Below are positions 23,581-32,802 of a stretch of 43,719 nt of DNA, one piece after another; within the stretch, counting starts at the first letter, position 1, and each line of letters begins with the position of its first letter. Below the pieces are notes generated by a model that saw only the letters and a list, made by a program, of their open reading frames with translations, did no database searches and was not told where the DNA came from. Position numbers and translations under genes: made by a program. The DNA is from Desmonostoc muscorum FACHB-395 (GTDB lineage Bacteria > Cyanobacteriota > Cyanobacteriia > Cyanobacteriales > Nostocaceae). The DNA is taken from the NCBI RefSeq assembly GCF_014698035.1, contig NZ_JACJSF010000067.1, positions 1-43,719 on the forward strand. The letters run 5' to 3'.

Positions 23581-26157
23581 TTAATTAGAGTTAGCTTCAG
23601 TAGCTTGATACGCTTGCAGGAGCCTAGCATGATCGAGAGTAAATCCTACTTGCATAGCTATTTGGGTAAATAAATCAATCTCAGGCTGTTGCCAATCACG
23701 GGGTGCAGAACACTGATGTGCAATTAACAAGCCGAATAACTGATCATCTTTGATAATGGGTGCAACTAAATTTGCTTTCACAGCGAAAGATTCGAGCAGT
23801 TTAATGTGACAATCAGCCAAACCTGACTCATTAATATTGTTGATTGCGACAACACGACCAGACTGGTACTTTTCTATATAGCCTTGAGTAAAACAGGAAT
23901 CGTGGATTTTAGACCGCAAAACTTTGGGATAACCTGGAACCACTGATTCGGCAATGATAATTCCGAACCAATTAGCATAAAAGCTATAAACTAGTACTCG
24001 GTCAGTACTCAAAGCCTTCCGAACCTCTTCCACAGTAGTTTTCAGGACATCCTCTTCTTTGAGTGATTGGCGAATTCTGCGGGTAATATCCACCAATAAT
24101 TGACTTCGCATAGCTTCAGCTTCGATTCGTTGCAGGAGTCTTGCATGATCGAGAGCAAATCCTACTTGCATTGCTATCTGAGCAAATAAATCGATCTCAG
24201 ATTGTTTCCAGTCACGGGGTCTGGAGCATTGATGTGCAATTAATAAGCCAAATAACTGCTCATCCTTGAGAATGGGAGCTACCAAATTTGCTTTCACACC
24301 AAAGGATTCGAGCAGTTTAATGTGACAATCAGCTAAACCGACTTCGTAAATGTTATTTATTGCCAGAACGCGACCAGACTGATACTCTTTTACATAGCCT
24401 TGACCAAAACATGGATCTTCAATTTCAGCCCGCAAAATTTTTGGATAGGTGAGAACAACTGATTCGGCAATTACAGTTCCAGACCAATTAGCATTAAAGC
24501 TATAAACCATCACTCGATCTGTACTAAGTACTTTGCGAACCTCTTCGACAGTGGTTTTTAGGACATCTTCTTCGCTGAGCGATTGACGAATGCTGCCGAT
24601 AGTATCCACCAGCAATTGACTTTGCACACCCTCAGCCTCGATGCGTTGCAACAGTCTTGCATGGTCGAGAGCAAATCCTACTTGCATTGCTATCTGAGCA
24701 AATAAATCAATTTCAGGCTGTTGCCAATCACGCGGTCTGGAGCATTGATGAGCAATTAATAAGCCAAATAGCTGTTCATCTTTGAGAATGGGTGCAACCA
24801 AATTTGCTTTCACACTAAAGGATTCGAGCAGGCTAATGTGACAATCAGCCAAACCAGCTTGGTAAATGTTGTTTGTGATTGCAACGCGGCCAGACTGATA
24901 CTTTTCTACATAACCCTGACCGAAACATGGGTCTTGGATTTCAGACCGCAAAACTTTTGGATAACCTGGAATCACTGATTCGGCAATCACAGTTCCAGAC
25001 CAATTAGCGTTAAAGCTATAAACCATTACTCGATCTGTACTAAGTAGTTTGCGAACCTCTTCTACAGTGGTTTTCAGGACATCCTCTTCGTTGAGCGATT
25101 CGCGAATACTGCGGGTAATTTCTATAAATATCTGAGCTTTATCTGCTTTGGTATCTACCTGTTCTAAAAGCTTGGCGTAGTCAAGGGCAAATTCTACTTG
25201 CATAGCTATCTGAGCGAATAAATCAATCTCAGATTGCTGCCAAAAGCGAACTCTAGAACACTGATGTGCAACCAATAAACCGAATAGCTGTTTGCCTTTA
25301 AAAATAGGTGCTACTAAATTAGATTTGACAGCAAATTGCTTGAGCAATTCAACATCACCATCACTGAGATCGGCTTGATAGATATTATCAATAGCACGGG
25401 TGGAACCATTCCGGTATTTTTCTATATACCCTACCTCGAAGCCAGGATCGGAGACTGTAACCCCTAGTATTTTCGGTAAACCAGGTGCTACTGATTCGAC
25501 GATAAAGGTGCCATTACAGTTGGAATTGAAGCAAAAGATGGCTACACGGTCAATGCTTAAAGCTCTGCGAATTTCTTCTGAGGTAGTTTTGAGAACATCT
25601 TCTTCATTGAATGATTCTCGAACCCAACGGGTAATTTTAGTTAATAGTTGAGAATAATCAGCTTCGGATTCTTTGTCCTGTACCAAAACTGAAAGCAGTT
25701 CTGTGAATAAGCTGATGTTTCTCTCTAACATCACTAATTCATCTTCGTTAGCGATGAAAGTTTGAGTAAACTCACTGTCTGGACGTAGCCTATTTTTGAT
25801 ATCATTAGAGGCTGCAGCAATGTTGCTAACTCGACTGATAGCTCGATTAGTCACAAAAACAGCGATCGCACCTGCTAATATTGCCGTTACCCCCATACCA
25901 GTTAACAAGAGTGACAGTTGTCTCTGTAGAGCTTCAGTTTCTGTTGAACTTTTTGTCCTCTCAAGTCTTGCTTGCGGTATTTGTTTGGTACTTAAATTAA
26001 TCCCATAGAAGTAAGTAGCTATCCCAATTGCAAACACAGGAAGTACGCTGATGCTTAGTGCCCAAACTATTGCTTTAGTCTTTAAACTCCATTTTTGGGG
26101 CCACAGCTTTTTTTGACGATTTCGCCTTGCTTGGTTTTGAGAAAAAGACTGACTCAT
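23581..26157 (-). CDS. Membrane-bound cyanobacteriochrome with four GAF domains and no output domain
   Basis: An 858-residue photosensor candidate. Two transmembrane helices (about 29-50 and 82-104) flank a short extracytoplasmic loop; a HAMP-like linker (105-160) leads to four GAF domains at an exact 172-residue period. GAF2, GAF3 and GAF4 carry both cysteines of DXCF-type cyanobacteriochromes: DPCF C411, DPCF C583, DSCF C755, and canonical Cys-His pairs C439/H440, C611/H612, C783/H784 in LADCH. The family phrases NANWSGTVIAES and FGLLIAHQCS support bilin binding. GAF1 has Gly at both positions (G239, G267) and Asp instead of His, so it should not bind bilin. The chain stops after GAF4 with no kinase, GGDEF or chemotaxis-signalling domain, unlike PixJ-type relatives. 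Confidence 0.85.
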   Translation of the reverse strand: MSQSFSQNQARRNRQKKLWPQKWSLKTKAIVWALSISVLPVFAIGIATYFYGINLSTKQIPQARLERTKSSTETEALQRQLSLLLTGMGVTAILAGAIAVFVTNRAISRVSNIAAASNDIKNRLRPDSEFTQTFIANEDELVMLERNISLFTELLSVLVQDKESEADYSQLLTKITRWVRESFNEEDVLKTTSEEIRRALSIDRVAIFCFNSNCNGTFIVESVAPGLPKILGVTVSDPGFEVGYIEKYRNGSTRAIDNIYQADLSDGDVELLKQFAVKSNLVAPIFKGKQLFGLLVAHQCSRVRFWQQSEIDLFAQIAMQVEFALDYAKLLEQVDTKADKAQIFIEITRSIRESLNEEDVLKTTVEEVRKLLSTDRVMVYSFNANWSGTVIAESVIPGYPKVLRSEIQDPCFGQGYVEKYQSGRVAITNNIYQAGLADCHISLLESFSVKANLVAPILKDEQLFGLLIAHQCSRPRDWQQPEIDLFAQIAMQVGFALDHARLLQRIEAEGVQSQLLVDTIGSIRQSLSEEDVLKTTVEEVRKVLSTDRVMVYSFNANWSGTVIAESVVLTYPKILRAEIEDPCFGQGYVKEYQSGRVLAINNIYEVGLADCHIKLLESFGVKANLVAPILKDEQLFGLLIAHQCSRPRDWKQSEIDLFAQIAMQVGFALDHARLLQRIEAEAMRSQLLVDITRRIRQSLKEEDVLKTTVEEVRKALSTDRVLVYSFYANWFGIIIAESVVPGYPKVLRSKIHDSCFTQGYIEKYQSGRVVAINNINESGLADCHIKLLESFAVKANLVAPIIKDDQLFGLLIAHQCSAPRDWQQPEIDLFTQIAMQVGFTLDHARLLQAYQATEANSN

Positions 26158-27193
26158 AAATGAAACCTGGATTGTTGCAATTGAGAATCAAGTAAATGAC
26201 CTCACCACCAAATTCTACACAAAACTTATTAAAGGACTGGCTTTCAGGAGTACTTTAGGCACTCACCTTCTACGTCATTCCCTCTAACCTCTCCACTTCT
26301 AACATTTTTTTAACAAATGCTTGACTCCCATCTTGGGTAAAGCTTTGGCTCATCGGAACTAAAATTAATCAAAAACGGTAACTTTTCTTTCATAACAGCG
26401 TAGATGCGATGCCTACGGCGGGCTACGCCTACGCAAAGTCCTATTTCACTTATAACAATTTGAGCAGGCTGTACAGCTTAGGAAAGTTGTACGGTTTTAC
26501 TATGTAAATCATTTTGATTATTAAGTAATACTGCTCAGTAAGCAGTATCTAACAACACAAAAGTAATTTGAGGAAAATTAATAATCATCCTTTTGCTGAA
26601 ACTGGCTCAATAACCAAGCCCCAACTTGAGATTGATTTATTTCACGGCTACAGCGTAAAGCTTCCTCTAAAATAGCGATCGCCAGAAGTTAAAGTGCTGC
26701 AATTTCTGTTTCTGGAGCAAATATATCTAGATCATAATCAGTAGATTTAAGCTATCGATTCAGGTATAAATTGGAATTGTCTTATCTCCCATAAACTTAA
26801 ATTTGATTGCCAAAGCCTCCTTATTATCAACCCACAAGTGCTGAATTATCAACTTAAAAGTCATGATTCCAAGTAAGTAGGTCGGCGCAATTAAAAGTAA
26901 CTGGCGCTCGCGTAGCGTCTCCGACAGGAGAAGGCTGTTATTCGTCCTTTGTCATTGACCATTAGTAAGAACTTTAAGGCTCTTTACATTTCGTAATATA
27001 CTTGGGTTTTTTCGTGCCAATTTACTGACAACGCACAGAGGAAGAACATCAGTTACATCTTTCTCAACTCAAATTTTCAATTTTGGAACTAATTCATTAA
27101 CTTTATTGATTAAGATGCAAGTATAAAATGGCGATTTGAGCGTTAGTTCATTGAGTTGACTTTATAAATTCTCAATTTTTAGTAATTAGAATA
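26158..27193. other. 1-kb intergenic region with relics
   Basis: No intact gene is supported. It holds a palindromic repeat copy at 26407-26435, an open frame of 27 codons (26270-26353, minus, MSQSFTQDGSQAFVKK) whose first residues echo the MSQSF start of the adjacent photosensor but which lacks a ribosome-binding site, a coding-like fossil at 26578-26751, and a GCTCGCGTAGCGTCTCCGAC repeat fragment near 26908. Confidence 0.5.
26578..26751 (-). pseudogene. Fossil of a small unidentified protein gene
   Basis: One minus-strand frame reads STDYDLDIFAPETEIAAL, then TAA (26689-26691), then LLAIAILEEALRCSREINQ and QVGAWLLSQFQQKDDY before a stop at 26578-26580. The residue pattern on both sides of the internal stop looks protein-like (amphipathic helices, no runs), and a stop also closes the 5' side. 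I do not recognise the family. It could also be chance. Confidence 0.3.
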
Positions 27194-27195
27194 CT

Positions 27196-27458
27196 AACGT
27201 TGAGCTTCGGAACTCAAAGCTTCGACCTTTTTGCTCAAACGTTGAGCCTCTGAACTCGGAACTTCGACCTTTTTGCTCGAACGTTGAGCCTTTGAACTCG
27301 GAACTTTGACCTTTTTGCTCGAACGTTGAGCCTTTGAACTCGGAACTTCGACCTTTTTGCTCGAACGTTGAGCCTTTGAACTCGAAGCTTCGACCTTTTT
27401 GCTCGAACGTTGAGCCTCGGAACTCGAAGCTTCGACCTTTTTGCTCAAACGTTCAAAC
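27196..27458. repeat. 42-bp tandem repeat, six units
   Basis: Six consecutive 42-bp units starting AACGTTGAGC and ending CGACCTTTTTGCTC fill 27196-27447, with a partial unit after. Units differ at a few sites, mostly in the middle (GAACTCGGAAC, GAACTCGAAGC, GAACTCAAAGC). Because 42 is divisible by three, the minus strand stays open for 84 codons with a 14-residue repeat (SKKVEVPSSKAQRS). That frame begins at a TTG without ribosome-binding site, so translation is doubtful. Confidence 0.85.
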
Positions 27459-27606
27459 TTTAAGCTTTAAACTTGCACGTCAACAGTGCAATTGATGAAT
27501 TATTTTCTACGAGCCCATAAATAAATTTATTTGCTCTTAAAACCTTGATTACACAGGAGGAATTTCAGAATCTTCCCCCCCTGCTCCCTGCCCCCTGCCT
27601 TTTCGG

Positions 27607-29892
27607 TTATCGTAACAATGACTGATTAGGCGTTAACTCGCTCTCAAAACGGCTGTAAACAACTTGAGTTGGATACCAACAAGAAAACCAGTACAAATCT
27701 TGAATAACTTTGTCAGAATTACTCGCGTCTGCAAACTCAAAGTGAACCAGCCCTAAATTATTCAATCCAACTACTTCTCGCCCGTCTTGAAACCAACGAG
27801 ATTTCCAAAATATCAGGGGTTGTAACCATTTCCATTTAGCATTTTCTGCTCGTTTCCAGGGAGCTATCAAAGATAATATATCTGCTGTGCAGGTAGAAGT
27901 CTGAACAGTGTTTCGAGGTATCCATTCCAGCACACAATGCCAGTCAGAGTTAGTTAGCATCTGACGATTATGGTGTAATTGTTTCGCAGAAATTTCTACC
28001 ATATTGGGTGGGTTACTCCACCCGATCCAATGTCGTACCTTTTCGGGTAATAGCCAATCTTTCAATCGTGTATGAATCAGTCGCGTCAAAATTTCTTCAT
28101 TCTTCAATGCACTAGCGGTTAACTGCACTAAGACAGATTGCAATTTGGAATTGGTGCGTGCATAAGACAAGTGAGCAACAGAACTGTAATGGATATCTCC
28201 AGATAGAATAACGACTTGTTGACGTTCTTCAAACAAGGTAGTTAGGAATTTCGCCAGCGCTTCCACATTAATATTCCAAGCATCTCCAACATCGGTTGAA
28301 AAAACTTTCTCGCGTCGTAAGTGCCAATGATGAATCCAATCAATTACTTGTAGACCAAATACATTAGTGGGCGCAATCACAAATGTATTTTGAATCTGAG
28401 TTTGTTCAGCTACTTGTTGTAAAGGTAAAACTAATTGTTGCTCAAAGGCTTTTGGACACAATAGCATTGGTGGTGCAATTGGTTTTTGATCGGCTGGATA
28501 ACCCCGCCAAGTACGTGTATCCAGCACAATTACTTCATGGCAATCGCTCCTGACTATGTAATGCCAAGTGAGTGCTTCAGGATCTCGATCCAGAATGAAT
28601 ACGGAACCGTCTCGGACTAAAATCGGTAAACCTGTGCGGGGATCGTTGGCTGGCATACCGACATAACGAGCGATCGCATCATCAGCCTTTGCATCCTTCC
28701 CAAGAGATGCTGACCAAGCTTGTGCAGCCGCCAACAACTTTTCACCGGATTGACCTTCTGTAAATTGCCCTGGTGTATTGCCCCATCCTTGAAATACCGT
28801 GTAGGCTAACAAGGCATTTTGGACTATTCTTCGCCCCAAGGGACGACCCAGCACCCGCAAACACCAAGCTTGATTTAAGTTCCAGTCATCACTGACATCA
28901 TGGTCATCAAAGATGGTGTAAGTGGGAATATTAGCAAGGGCGCGACGCACTTTCCAGAGGGTATAAATGAATTGGCGCAAATGCCAGACTGCTTGATTCC
29001 AATCTTTGATAGCATGGCGATCGCGCGTTACTTGGTGTCCTTGAGGAAATGTGGTCGGCCAGCACACTGGCGACCAAGCTAGTAAATAAGTAGCGTAATA
29101 TTCACCCAGGCTGAAAAGATGACTGTTAACTTTCTCCGATTTATTATGTAATCCTGCGGTCAACCCAGCTTCAGTTGTCGCAACATCAGCCCGCTCTCCA
29201 GGGGGTAGCTGCTGGGGAGTGCAGTAAACTCCATTTACCGGCAGTTGTTCTTCCCAACCCAAAAGGGCATCACCAAGAGTACTGGCAACCCACAACGACG
29301 GGTCTGCTACATCATCTCCGTAAATCTGATCTCCAGTCATAAATAGCTGGTGAGGGCGATTTTGGGGTTGATTTGCTGAAGCCTCAATTAAACTGTCAAG
29401 AATCGGTAGTGCATCAAACCCATGACCATGAGGTTTACGGCAGGAAGCATGGGCAATTTGCAAATCTTGAAGACGGTTTGGCGGCAGAACAAAAGTTGGT
29501 TTTTGATGAGCAAAGTAGCTGATGCTGACTGTAGGAGAAGAGTTTGAGCATAATGCTTGTTGCATTTGCCAGGTTTGGTCAGCAGCAGTAAGCTGGAGAT
29601 CGTAAGCATAGAGGCGATCGCTAGTTAGGCGATATCCAACCGGGGATCGAGCCGTTATTGCAACTACATGAAGATACTTACCCAGAGCAAAGCTAGAGCG
29701 TTCTCCCTCCAATAAGCAATTTCCTAGTGCTTCACCATTATTTGTTGTTTCATAAACCTTGAGTTCTACCTGACAAGACTGTTTCAGAGCCACCCATACC
29801 GTCACTGACTCTGGTTCAGTATGTTTTAGGATTGGCCCCGCCAAAATTAGCGGCAGTTGTTGTAAAAACTCGTCCCCAGCTTGGTACTTCAT
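27607..29892 (-). CDS. PhoD-like metallophosphatase
   Basis: A 761-residue protein of the PhoD-like phosphatase superfamily. It starts with a beta-sandwich region (GPILKHTEPESVTVWVAL, 19-36) typical of the PhoD N-domain. Metal-ligand motifs follow: HQLFMTGDQIYGDDV (181-195), TIFDDHDVSDDWN and LSGDIHYSSVAHL, plus the HEVIVLDTRTWRGYP segment. There is no twin-arginine or other signal peptide, so unlike classical secreted PhoD it should be cytoplasmic. The likely activity is phosphomonoester or phosphodiester hydrolysis with Fe/Ca-type metals; the substrate is unknown. It starts at ATG 29892. No PHO-box-like repeat is evident upstream. It is longer than classical PhoD, mainly at the C-terminus. 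Confidence 0.85.
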   Translation of the reverse strand: MKYQAGDEFLQQLPLILAGPILKHTEPESVTVWVALKQSCQVELKVYETTNNGEALGNCLLEGERSSFALGKYLHVVAITARSPVGYRLTSDRLYAYDLQLTAADQTWQMQQALCSNSSPTVSISYFAHQKPTFVLPPNRLQDLQIAHASCRKPHGHGFDALPILDSLIEASANQPQNRPHQLFMTGDQIYGDDVADPSLWVASTLGDALLGWEEQLPVNGVYCTPQQLPPGERADVATTEAGLTAGLHNKSEKVNSHLFSLGEYYATYLLAWSPVCWPTTFPQGHQVTRDRHAIKDWNQAVWHLRQFIYTLWKVRRALANIPTYTIFDDHDVSDDWNLNQAWCLRVLGRPLGRRIVQNALLAYTVFQGWGNTPGQFTEGQSGEKLLAAAQAWSASLGKDAKADDAIARYVGMPANDPRTGLPILVRDGSVFILDRDPEALTWHYIVRSDCHEVIVLDTRTWRGYPADQKPIAPPMLLCPKAFEQQLVLPLQQVAEQTQIQNTFVIAPTNVFGLQVIDWIHHWHLRREKVFSTDVGDAWNINVEALAKFLTTLFEERQQVVILSGDIHYSSVAHLSYARTNSKLQSVLVQLTASALKNEEILTRLIHTRLKDWLLPEKVRHWIGWSNPPNMVEISAKQLHHNRQMLTNSDWHCVLEWIPRNTVQTSTCTADILSLIAPWKRAENAKWKWLQPLIFWKSRWFQDGREVVGLNNLGLVHFEFADASNSDKVIQDLYWFSCWYPTQVVYSRFESELTPNQSLLR

Positions 29893-30055
29893 TGCAAACA
29901 GTTGACAAATGGTGGTGTTTTAGATGATGTTGCTTTATTTATATGATCCAATCACCAAATGGGGACGAGTGTTTCGCCAGTCCTCAATCTGACATATCCA
30001 TGATGAGCGATTGCTAAACTGTAAAATATGCTTATCAACTTCAAAACCATCTGAC

Positions 30056-30883
30056 TTGAAAACAGACAGTATATTTTATCGCATCTTTCAAAGCATACCC
30101 AGCACCTTCTTTGAACTCATTAACCAATCGCCGTCACTAGCCAGTGTTTACCAATTTTCATCAGTCGAAGTCAAACAACTGGCATTTAGAATTGATGGCG
30201 TATTTTTACCTGATACTCCAGAATTACCGATTTATTTTGCTGAGGTACAATTTCAACTCGATAGAAAAATTTATTCCCGTTTATTCGCCGAAATCTTTAA
30301 TTATCTCGACAAAACTGAATTAACTAACAATTGGCGGGGTGTTGTCATCTTCCCCAATCGCAGCGTTGATACTGGAGATACAGAGAGATATGCAGAATTA
30401 CTGAACTCACAACGAGTGACTTGCGTTTACCTAAACGAGTTAAGCTCAATTCCCACATCATCAATCGGGATTGAGACAGTCAAACTAATCATCGAACCAG
30501 AATCAACTGCGACAACGAAAGCTATAGAGATTGTCAACAGCGCCCGAAAAGAAATTCTCAATGCCGCCCAACAGAGGGAAATTATACAATTAATAGAAAC
30601 GATATTAATCTACAAATTGCCGCGCTTGAGCCGGGAGGAGATGGGAAAAATGTTCGGATTAAGTGAGTTAAAGCAAACTAAATTTTACCAAGAAGTTTTT
30701 GAAGAGGGTAAAGAAGAGGGTAAAGAAGAAGGCAAGTTAGAAGGAAAGCTAGAAGGGAAACTAGAAGGCAAGCTAGAAACAATACCTCAGCTATGGGCGT
30801 TAGGATTGAGTATTGAACAGATAGCCCAAGCGTTAGGTTTGGACGAAGAAGTTGTTAGGCAAGCTGTACAACCGAAATCTTGA
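30056..30883 (+). CDS. Rpn-family (DUF2887) PD-(D/E)XK nuclease-like protein
   Basis: The family start MKTDSIFYRIFQSIPSTFFEL is matched from TTG 30056, giving 275 residues; a TTG at 30011 would add fifteen. The nuclease core shows FRIDGVFLPDTPELPIYFAEVQFQLD, with Asp and the E-x-Q variant of the active-site motif, then YSRLFAEIFNYL and a VVIFPNRS strand. Towards the C-terminus is a repeat linker of EEGKEEGK/LEGK units (near codons 222-247) encoded by 12-bp tandem repeats. It ends in a small helix-turn-helix-like tail (LWALGLSIEQIAQALGLDEE). Such proteins are related to recombination-promoting nucleases and are multicopy in cyanobacteria. The stop codon is the first base triplet of a dispersed repeat. 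Confidence 0.8.
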   Translation: MKTDSIFYRIFQSIPSTFFELINQSPSLASVYQFSSVEVKQLAFRIDGVFLPDTPELPIYFAEVQFQLDRKIYSRLFAEIFNYLDKTELTNNWRGVVIFPNRSVDTGDTERYAELLNSQRVTCVYLNELSSIPTSSIGIETVKLIIEPESTATTKAIEIVNSARKEILNAAQQREIIQLIETILIYKLPRLSREEMGKMFGLSELKQTKFYQEVFEEGKEEGKEEGKLEGKLEGKLEGKLETIPQLWALGLSIEQIAQALGLDEEVVRQAVQPKS

Positions 30884-31120
30884 AGAAGAATTCAGAAGTC
30901 AGAATTCAGAATTCAGGAGTCAGAATCAAGACGCTCACGGACTCGCTCTAAGCGTACTCCTACGGAGAAGCGAGCTACGCATAGCGTCTCGTAGAAAAGC
31001 TATGCCGCAGGCTTTACGCTGCGCTATCAGTCGCGGGTCTGAATCCCCGACTGATTGTTCGCGCTTGCGTCTCGTAGAGAAGACCACCAAATCCTAGATT
31101 TGGAGGGGGTTTTAAACTTA
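30881..31120. repeat. Dispersed repeat, copy 2, filling a convergent gap
   Basis: It shares with copy 1 the opening TGAAGAAGAATTCAG, the segment CAGAATCAAGACGCTCA and GGACTCGCT, CGCTGCGCTATCAGTC, and the closing hairpin ACCAAAT/ATTTGG followed by a G-run and TTTTAAAC. It is longer because GAGCTACGCATAGCGTCTCG-type palindromes are added at 30960-31020. Its 26-nt core (31028-31053) is inverted relative to copy 1. It occupies all DNA between the Rpn-family gene and the malic enzyme gene. Confidence 0.75.
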
Positions 31121-31126
31121 ATTTAA

Positions 31127-32518
31127 TTAATTCTGAGCGATACCTTCTTGACGCGCTGCTTGTTGTACAGCAGCAGCAACAGCATTGACGACTCGCTCAT
31201 CAAAGACTGAAGGAATAATATGTTCCCGATCCAAATCTGAAGGCTTGACTAAAGAAGCGATCGCATTTGCGGCTTCTAAATACATTGTGGTGGTAATTGT
31301 CTTTGCCCGACAATCTAAAGCACCACGGAATACCCCAGGAAAAGCTAGGACATTATTGATTTGATTGGGGTAATCACTGCGACCGGTGGCGATAACAGCT
31401 ACATCTTTACTAATTAATTCTGGCTGAATCTCTGGAATGGGATTTGCCATTGCAAACACAATTGGATCTTTCGCCATTGAATGCACCATTTCTGGTGTCA
31501 AAACTCCTGGTGCGCTGACTCCAATAAACACATCTGCCCCTTGCATCGCACCCGCTAAGGTACCTTGAGCTTTCACGGCAAATTCGAGTTTTTCTTCTGT
31601 CAAATCGGCACGACTGGTAGAGATAATCCCTTTAGAGTCGCACATCCAGATTTTTTCTGCCCCAGCTTTACGGAGTAACCGTGCGATCGCTACTCCCGCC
31701 GCCCCAGCACCGTTAATCACGATGCGGATTTCTGCCATTGCCTTATTTACCAGTTTTAGAGAGTTAAACAAGGCTGCTAAGGTGACAATGGCCGTACCAT
31801 GCTGATCGTCATGAAAAACGGGGATATCTAACTCTTCGCGCAATCTCTTTTCAATTTCAAAGCAGCGAGGTGCAGCGATATCTTCTAAATTCACACCCCC
31901 AAAAACTGGCGCGATATTCTTAACTGTCTGGATAATCTCTTCTGTATCTTGGGTAGCCAGACAGATGGGAAAAGCATCTAGCCCCGCAAATTCCTTGAAT
32001 AGCATTGCCTTGCCTTCCATGACTGGCAGAGCAGCAGCTGGGCCAAGATTCCCTAATCCCAAAACGGCACTACCATCGGTAACAATAGCAACAGTGTTTT
32101 GTTTGATGGTTAACTTGTAAACTTCTTCTGGATCTTGAGCGATCGCTGTACAAATTCGACCGACTCCGGGCGTGTAAGCCATTGCTAGATCGGATACACT
32201 CTTCAAGGGAATTCTGCTAGTAATGCTGATTTTGCCACCGCGATGCAAATTAAAGGTGCGATCGTAGACACTGAGTAACTTGATATCTGGTAATGCTTTC
32301 ACTGCTTGCACAATGGTTTCAGCATGTTCGGTACTAGCAGCATCAACGGTAATATCGCGGGTGGACTCTTTGCGGGTTTGCTCGATTAAATCAATTTGAC
32401 CGAGATTGCCGCCAGTGGTTGCGATCGCCTGGGTTACTGACGCTAACATCCCTACACGATTGGGAATCTGCAAGCGCAGTGTCAAACTAAAACTAGAATT
32501 AGGAGTTAGGGTTGCCAT
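31127..32518 (-). CDS. NAD(P)-dependent malic enzyme with N-terminal ACT domain
   Basis: A 463-residue enzyme for oxidative decarboxylation of malate to pyruvate. The ACT domain occupies about 10-85 (LRLQIPNRVGMLASVTQAI). The malic domain shows Y115 in MAYTPGVG and K170 in VMEGKAMLFKEF (catalytic Tyr/Lys), and the metal region CFEIEKRL...PVFHDDQHGTA (235-242). The Rossmann loop is INGAGAAGVAIARLL (268-282), and the C-terminal domain has FAMANPIPEI and GRSDYPNQINNVLAFPG. It is the short bacterial type without a phosphotransacetylase tail. The ACT domain suggests allosteric control by an amino acid or similar ligand. It starts at ATG 32518 and is transcribed alone, convergent with the Rpn-family gene. 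Confidence 0.92.
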   Translation of the reverse strand: MATLTPNSSFSLTLRLQIPNRVGMLASVTQAIATTGGNLGQIDLIEQTRKESTRDITVDAASTEHAETIVQAVKALPDIKLLSVYDRTFNLHRGGKISITSRIPLKSVSDLAMAYTPGVGRICTAIAQDPEEVYKLTIKQNTVAIVTDGSAVLGLGNLGPAAALPVMEGKAMLFKEFAGLDAFPICLATQDTEEIIQTVKNIAPVFGGVNLEDIAAPRCFEIEKRLREELDIPVFHDDQHGTAIVTLAALFNSLKLVNKAMAEIRIVINGAGAAGVAIARLLRKAGAEKIWMCDSKGIISTSRADLTEEKLEFAVKAQGTLAGAMQGADVFIGVSAPGVLTPEMVHSMAKDPIVFAMANPIPEIQPELISKDVAVIATGRSDYPNQINNVLAFPGVFRGALDCRAKTITTTMYLEAANAIASLVKPSDLDREHIIPSVFDERVVNAVAAAVQQAARQEGIAQN

Positions 32519-32802
32519 GTTGATTTTGGATTTTAAGTTTTAGATTTTATATTGAATTGAGACGAAAACTAAAATCTGAGATTTGTAGTCAGTACAAACA
32601 TCATGAATGTAAACTCTTGGGATCAGCTTCAGTAGTTAGTTTCTTGACTGTTTGCGATTTTGATAATTATTTTTATTGATACCAATGCATTTACTAATAT
32701 GAATGAGTCACAATTTAGTAATTGTACCCAAATACACTAGATATTTTTTAATATTTTATCTATACAAATATTTGTATTATTTAATACATAGTTTCAGCAT
32801 TT

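Noticed and set aside
27196..27458. Possible CRISPR array
   Set aside because: The 42-bp units are directly contiguous with no spacers.
29893..30010. PHO box upstream of the PhoD-like gene
   Set aside because: No tandem CTTAACCT-like repeats are seen.
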